A stretch of 64,000 nucleotides of DNA from an uncultured Litoreibacter sp. (GTDB taxonomy: Bacteria; Pseudomonadota; Alphaproteobacteria; Rhodobacterales; Rhodobacteraceae), in contig CANMWQ010000005.1 of NCBI GenBank assembly GCA_947501685.1, positions 186,001-250,000 of the forward strand, given 5' to 3'. The notes beneath the pieces were generated by a model. That model did not search any database. It was given only the letters and a program-made list of their open reading frames with translations, and had not been told where the DNA came from. The position numbers were made by a program, and so were the translations under genes. Each line of letters begins with the position of its first letter. The first letter of the stretch is position 1. Positions 61,002 to 64,000 of the stretch are shown in pieces.

Positions 61002-62771
61002 TTACTCTGCGGCCATATCCGATGCGGAGACGCCAGCCACAGCGACCGGCTTTTTCATCGCGTCGCGGCGGAAGGGCTCGCCCAGCTCTTTGTTCAGGAG
61101 TACTTCGATGAAGGTTGTCTCGTTGCGTTCCATCTGGCCTTTGATCGCGTCGTTCAGCGCGTCGGTCAGGGCGTCCATGCTGTCCACTTGCACGCCTTTC
61201 AGGCCGCAGGCGTCCGCAATTTTGGCGTAGGAGACGTTGGTGTCCAGCTCCGTGCCGACGAAATTGTCGTCGAACCATAGCGTGGTGTTCCGCTTCTCAG
61301 CGCCCCACTGGTAGTTGCGGAAGATGATCATGGTCATCGGTGGCCAGTCGCCACGACCGACGGAGACCATCTCGTTCATCGAGATGCCAAACGCGCCGTC
61401 GCCTGCAAAGCCCACAACAGGCACATCAGGGCAGCCGATTTTGGCGCCGACGATGGCCGGGAAGCCGTAGCCGCAGGGGCCAAACAGGCCCGGTGCCAGA
61501 TATTTGCGGCCTTCCTCAAAGGAGGGGTAGGCGTTGCCGATGGCGCAGTTATTGCCAATGTCAGACGAGATGATCGCGTTTTTCGGCAGGGCGGATTGAA
61601 TGGCGCGCCAAGCTTGACGGGGCGACATTTTGTTGGGCTCTGCGGTGCGGGCGCGTTCGTTCCAGGTGGTGCCCGGATCGTCCTCTTCGTGGTCCAGCGA
61701 GGTCAGCTCCTGCGCCCAGGCCGATTTGGTCTGTGCGATCAGGTTCTTGCGGTCCGCGCGGCCTGCGTCGCCTGCGCCGTCCGACAGGTTGGCAAGGATG
61801 CCTTCGGCGACTTTCTTGGCGTCGCCGACGATGCCGACGGTGACTTTCTTGGTCAGGCCGATGCGGTCAGGGTTCAGGTCCACCTGGATGATCTTGGCGT
61901 TGGTGGGCCAGTAATCAATGCCGTAGCCCGGCAGGGTGGAGAACGGGTTAAGGCGGGTGCCAAGGGCCAGCACGACGTCAGCTTTGGAGATCAGCTCCAT
62001 CCCCGCTTTCGAGCCGTTATAGCCCAAGGGCCCTGCGAAAAGCGGGTGGTTGCCGGGGAAGGCGTCATTGTGCTGGTAGCCGACGCAAACAGGCGCATCC
62101 AGTGTTTCGGCCAGCTTCATGGAGGCGTCGATGCCGCCTGCCAGAACCACGCCAGCGCCGTTCAGAATGACCGGGAATTTGGCGGAGGACAGCAGCTCTG
62201 CCGCGCTTTTGACCGCGTCTGCGCCGCCAGCAGGGCGTTCGAACTCAACCGCGACGGGCAGCTCGATGTCGATGACTTGGGTCCAGAAGTCGCGCGGGAT
62301 GTTGATCTGCGCGGGCGCGGAGGCGCGGTAGGCCTGCATGATCACGCGGTTCAGAGTCTCGGCGATGCGGGACGGGTCGCGGACCTCTTCTTGATAGGCG
62401 ACGCAATCGGCGAACAGGTTCATCTGCTCCATCTCCTGGAAGCCGCCCTGACCGATGGTCTTGTTGGCGGCCTGCGGTGTGACCAGCAGCAGTGGGGTGT
62501 GATTCCAGTAGGCGGTCTTCACGGAGGTCACGAAGTTGGTGATGCCGGGGCCGTTTTGCGCGATCATCATCGACATCTCGCCGGTGGCGCGGGTGTAGCC
62601 GTCGGACATCATGCCGGCGGTCATCTCATGGGCACAGTCCCAGAATGTGATGCCGGAGGTCGGGAACAGGTCGGAAATCGGCATCATGGCCGAGCCGATG
62701 ATCCCAAACGCGTGGCGGATGCCGTGCATTTGCAGCGTTTTGACGAAGGCTTCTTCGGTCGTCATTTTCAT
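61002..62771 (-). CDS. xsc: Sulfoacetaldehyde acetyltransferase Xsc
   Basis: A 589-residue ThDP enzyme. N-terminal MTTEEAFVKTLQMHGIRHAF, GIIGSAMMPISDLFPTSGI, then MMIAQNGPGITNFVTSVKTA and the ThDP-binding domain with VVGFAGDGAFGISMNEMVSV. These are diagnostic of Xsc, which converts sulfoacetaldehyde and phosphate to acetyl phosphate and sulfite, the common exit of taurine, isethionate and several other C2 sulfonates. RBS GGGAGAG precedes the ATG at 62771. First gene of a run ending at soeC/YHS. Confidence 0.96.
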   Translation of the reverse strand: MKMTTEEAFVKTLQMHGIRHAFGIIGSAMMPISDLFPTSGITFWDCAHEMTAGMMSDGYTRATGEMSMMIAQNGPGITNFVTSVKTAYWNHTPLLLVTPQAANKTIGQGGFQEMEQMNLFADCVAYQEEVRDPSRIAETLNRVIMQAYRASAPAQINIPRDFWTQVIDIELPVAVEFERPAGGADAVKSAAELLSSAKFPVILNGAGVVLAGGIDASMKLAETLDAPVCVGYQHNDAFPGNHPLFAGPLGYNGSKAGMELISKADVVLALGTRLNPFSTLPGYGIDYWPTNAKIIQVDLNPDRIGLTKKVTVGIVGDAKKVAEGILANLSDGAGDAGRADRKNLIAQTKSAWAQELTSLDHEEDDPGTTWNERARTAEPNKMSPRQAWRAIQSALPKNAIISSDIGNNCAIGNAYPSFEEGRKYLAPGLFGPCGYGFPAIVGAKIGCPDVPVVGFAGDGAFGISMNEMVSVGRGDWPPMTMIIFRNYQWGAEKRNTTLWFDDNFVGTELDTNVSYAKIADACGLKGVQVDSMDALTDALNDAIKGQMERNETTFIEVLLNKELGEPFRRDAMKKPVAVAGVSASDMAAE

Positions 62772-62851
62772 GGAAGTCTCTCCCTAGGACGTGAGGTAAA
62801 ACGGGTTGTTCTTGACGTTGCAGCTAACCTAGCAGTCAGGCCCTGTCTAGT

Positions 62852-62883
62852 TTAGAGCCAGTACTACGGGTTCATATATCCAG
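62852..62883 (-). promoter_or_regulatory. Candidate TauR-type direct repeats upstream of xsc
   Basis: On the minus strand CTGGATATAT (62883-62874) and CTGGCTCTAA (62861-62852) are 22 bases apart, two helical turns. The second matches 8 of 10 positions of the CTGGACYTAA direct repeat that I recall for TauR of Rhodobacter capsulatus. The spacing suits MocR-type dimers. Confidence 0.45.
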
Positions 62884-63009
62884 AACGAGTTTTTAGATGC
62901 CGTATATGTTGAAAAATGGGACTTTGTGATGGCGCGGGTTTCAGCGGTTTCATCTGTTTTTCCTGAAAATCGGGCTACATGTGAGAATCAAAAACTGAGC
63001 CAAATAGTC

Positions 63010-64000
63010 TCAAATTTTGGATTTTAGCTGCGAAATCGTTTCTGCGATAATCGCAATGCCAGGAGCAATCTGAGCGGCGGAAATGGAGGAATAGGCTAGC
63101 CGGTAATGGCGATACACGCGCCCGGTTCCTTCGCAAAACGGCGCGCCGGGCTCGATCAACACGGATTTGGCCTTCAAAGCCTCGGCCAGCTGCATCGTGT
63201 CGACCCCTTCAGGCGAGCGCATCCAATAGCTGGAGCCGCCGAATGTGCCGACGCCCGCGACCTCCAGATTGTGCTCGGCGATGGCCTTATCCATCAGGCG
63301 GCGGCGGTCGTGAAACGCGTTGCGCAGGCGGCGGACCAGCGCGTCGTAATGGCCAAGAGAAAGGAAATAAGCGGCGGTGCGCTGCATGTGGCCCGGCGGG
63401 TGGCGCAGCACGGCGGAGCGCAGGGCACGGGCCTCGCGAATAAACGGGGCGGGGCCGACCATGTAGCCGAGCCGCAGGCCGGGAAAGAGCGATTTGGAAA
63501 AAGACCCGATATAGATCACGCGTCCGTCCTCATCGAGCGATTTCAATGCGGGCGAGGGCGGTTTGAGAAAGGACATCTCGAACTCGTAGTCATCTTCGAC
63601 GATCAGGAAGTCATCCTCGCGGGCCCGGCGCAAAAGCTCTTTGCGGCGCTCGAGCGGCATGGTGGCGGTGGTCGGGCATTGGTGGCTGGGGGTGGTGAAG
63701 AGCACGTCGGTCTCGGGCGGGACCCGGTCGGGCAGGATGCCGCCCGCATCGACGGTGATCGGCGTGCGGTGGCAGCGCGATTGTTGCAGAATGTGGCGCA
63801 GGCCGGGGTAGCAAGGGTCTTCATGCGTCGCCATGCGCCGCTGGGTCAGCAAAACCTGCGCCGTGAGCCAGAGCGCGTTTTGCGCGCCGACGGTGATCAG
63901 GATCTCCTCCGGGCTGGCCAGAATGCCGCGCCGGGGCAGGGTGTTACGGGCGATAAATTCCAAGAGTTGCGGGTCGTCACGGTCCACCTGATCGGCGGTC
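63010..64000 (-). CDS. tauR: MocR-type (GntR-aminotransferase) regulator, probable TauR, C-terminal part
   Basis: The window holds about 330 residues; the frame stays open to base 64000, so the N-terminal GntR HTH lies outside. Visible is an aminotransferase-fold domain: SPEEILITVGAQNALWLTAQ, EDPCYPGLRHIL, the Asp/Tyr in LIVEDDYEFEMSF, and the PLP-Lys segment GSFSKSLFPGLRLGYM. TauR proteins are MocR regulators that activate taurine genes. It ends 238 bases upstream of xsc on the same strand. Confidence 0.85.
   Translation of the reverse strand, partial: TADQVDRDDPQLLEFIARNTLPRRGILASPEEILITVGAQNALWLTAQVLLTQRRMATHEDPCYPGLRHILQQSRCHRTPITVDAGGILPDRVPPETDVLFTTPSHQCPTTATMPLERRKELLRRAREDDFLIVEDDYEFEMSFLKPPSPALKSLDEDGRVIYIGSFSKSLFPGLRLGYMVGPAPFIREARALRSAVLRHPPGHMQRTAAYFLSLGHYDALVRRLRNAFHDRRRLMDKAIAEHNLEVAGVGTFGGSSYWMRSPEGVDTMQLAEALKAKSVLIEPGAPFCEGTGRVYRHYRLAYSSISAAQIAPGIAIIAETISQLKSKI

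Overview
The window looks like a chromosomal stretch of a marine alphaproteobacterium of the Rhodobacterales (roseobacter group). The base composition is GC-rich. Group-typical markers include rpsU divergent from a COQ9-family gene, the TrcR (DUF1013) cell-cycle regulator, CycM-type membrane-anchored cytochromes c, a small SRP RNA upstream of dnaX-ybaB-recR, TRAP and ABC sugar uptake systems, and a complete xsc-pta-exporter-soeABC sulfonate module. No phage, transposase, CRISPR array or rRNA operon was seen, and there is one tRNA (anticodon CAT).

Layout. 0-14 kb is core housekeeping: rpsU (cut by the window edge), COQ9, a quinone oxidoreductase, RNase T2, trcR, a hexapeptide acetyltransferase, a catalytically degenerate SDR, an RsmC-like methyltransferase, clpS, a HAD hydrolase, the ffs-dnaX-ybaB-recR block, nudC, prephenate dehydratase and a membrane cytochrome c. 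14-20 kb is a yejABEF-type oligopeptide/microcin C ABC importer. 20-25 kb holds a penicillin-binding DD-carboxypeptidase, a small lipoprotein, an MscS channel, a D-2-hydroxyacid dehydrogenase-type flavoenzyme and the tRNA. 25-37.5 kb is a galactoside utilisation island: an ABC importer, alpha- and beta-galactosidases, an IclR regulator with a clear palindromic operator, and De Ley-Doudoroff enzymes (SDR dehydrogenase, lactonase, KDGal kinase, KDPGal aldolase). The galactonate dehydratase is not in the window.

The most interesting part is 38-64 kb. A DeoR-type regulator and a three-gene TRAP transporter precede an operon of di-heme peroxidase-like cytochrome, YihV-like PfkB kinase, YihT/LacD-like class I aldolase, L-fucose-isomerase-like protein, Gfo/Idh/MocA protein, aldose-1-epimerase and GabD-type aldehyde dehydrogenase. 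Read together this fits a sulfoglycolytic (sulfoquinovose, sulfo-EMP2-like) route ending in sulfolactate, with the Gfo/Idh/MocA protein as a candidate NAD-dependent sulfoquinovosidase. About 5 kb further on lies the organosulfonate terminal module: xsc, pta, a TauE/SafE exporter and soeABC sulfite dehydrogenase, preceded by a MocR-type TauR regulator cut by the window edge. Between the two modules sits an unexplained three-gene unit: an M19 dipeptidase homologue lacking key metal ligands, a 544-residue protein of unknown function and a DUF3726 protein. The enzymes that would connect sulfolactate to sulfoacetaldehyde, or release sulfite directly from it, are not in the window.

All functional calls come from reading the sequence and recalled family knowledge. 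No database search was run.
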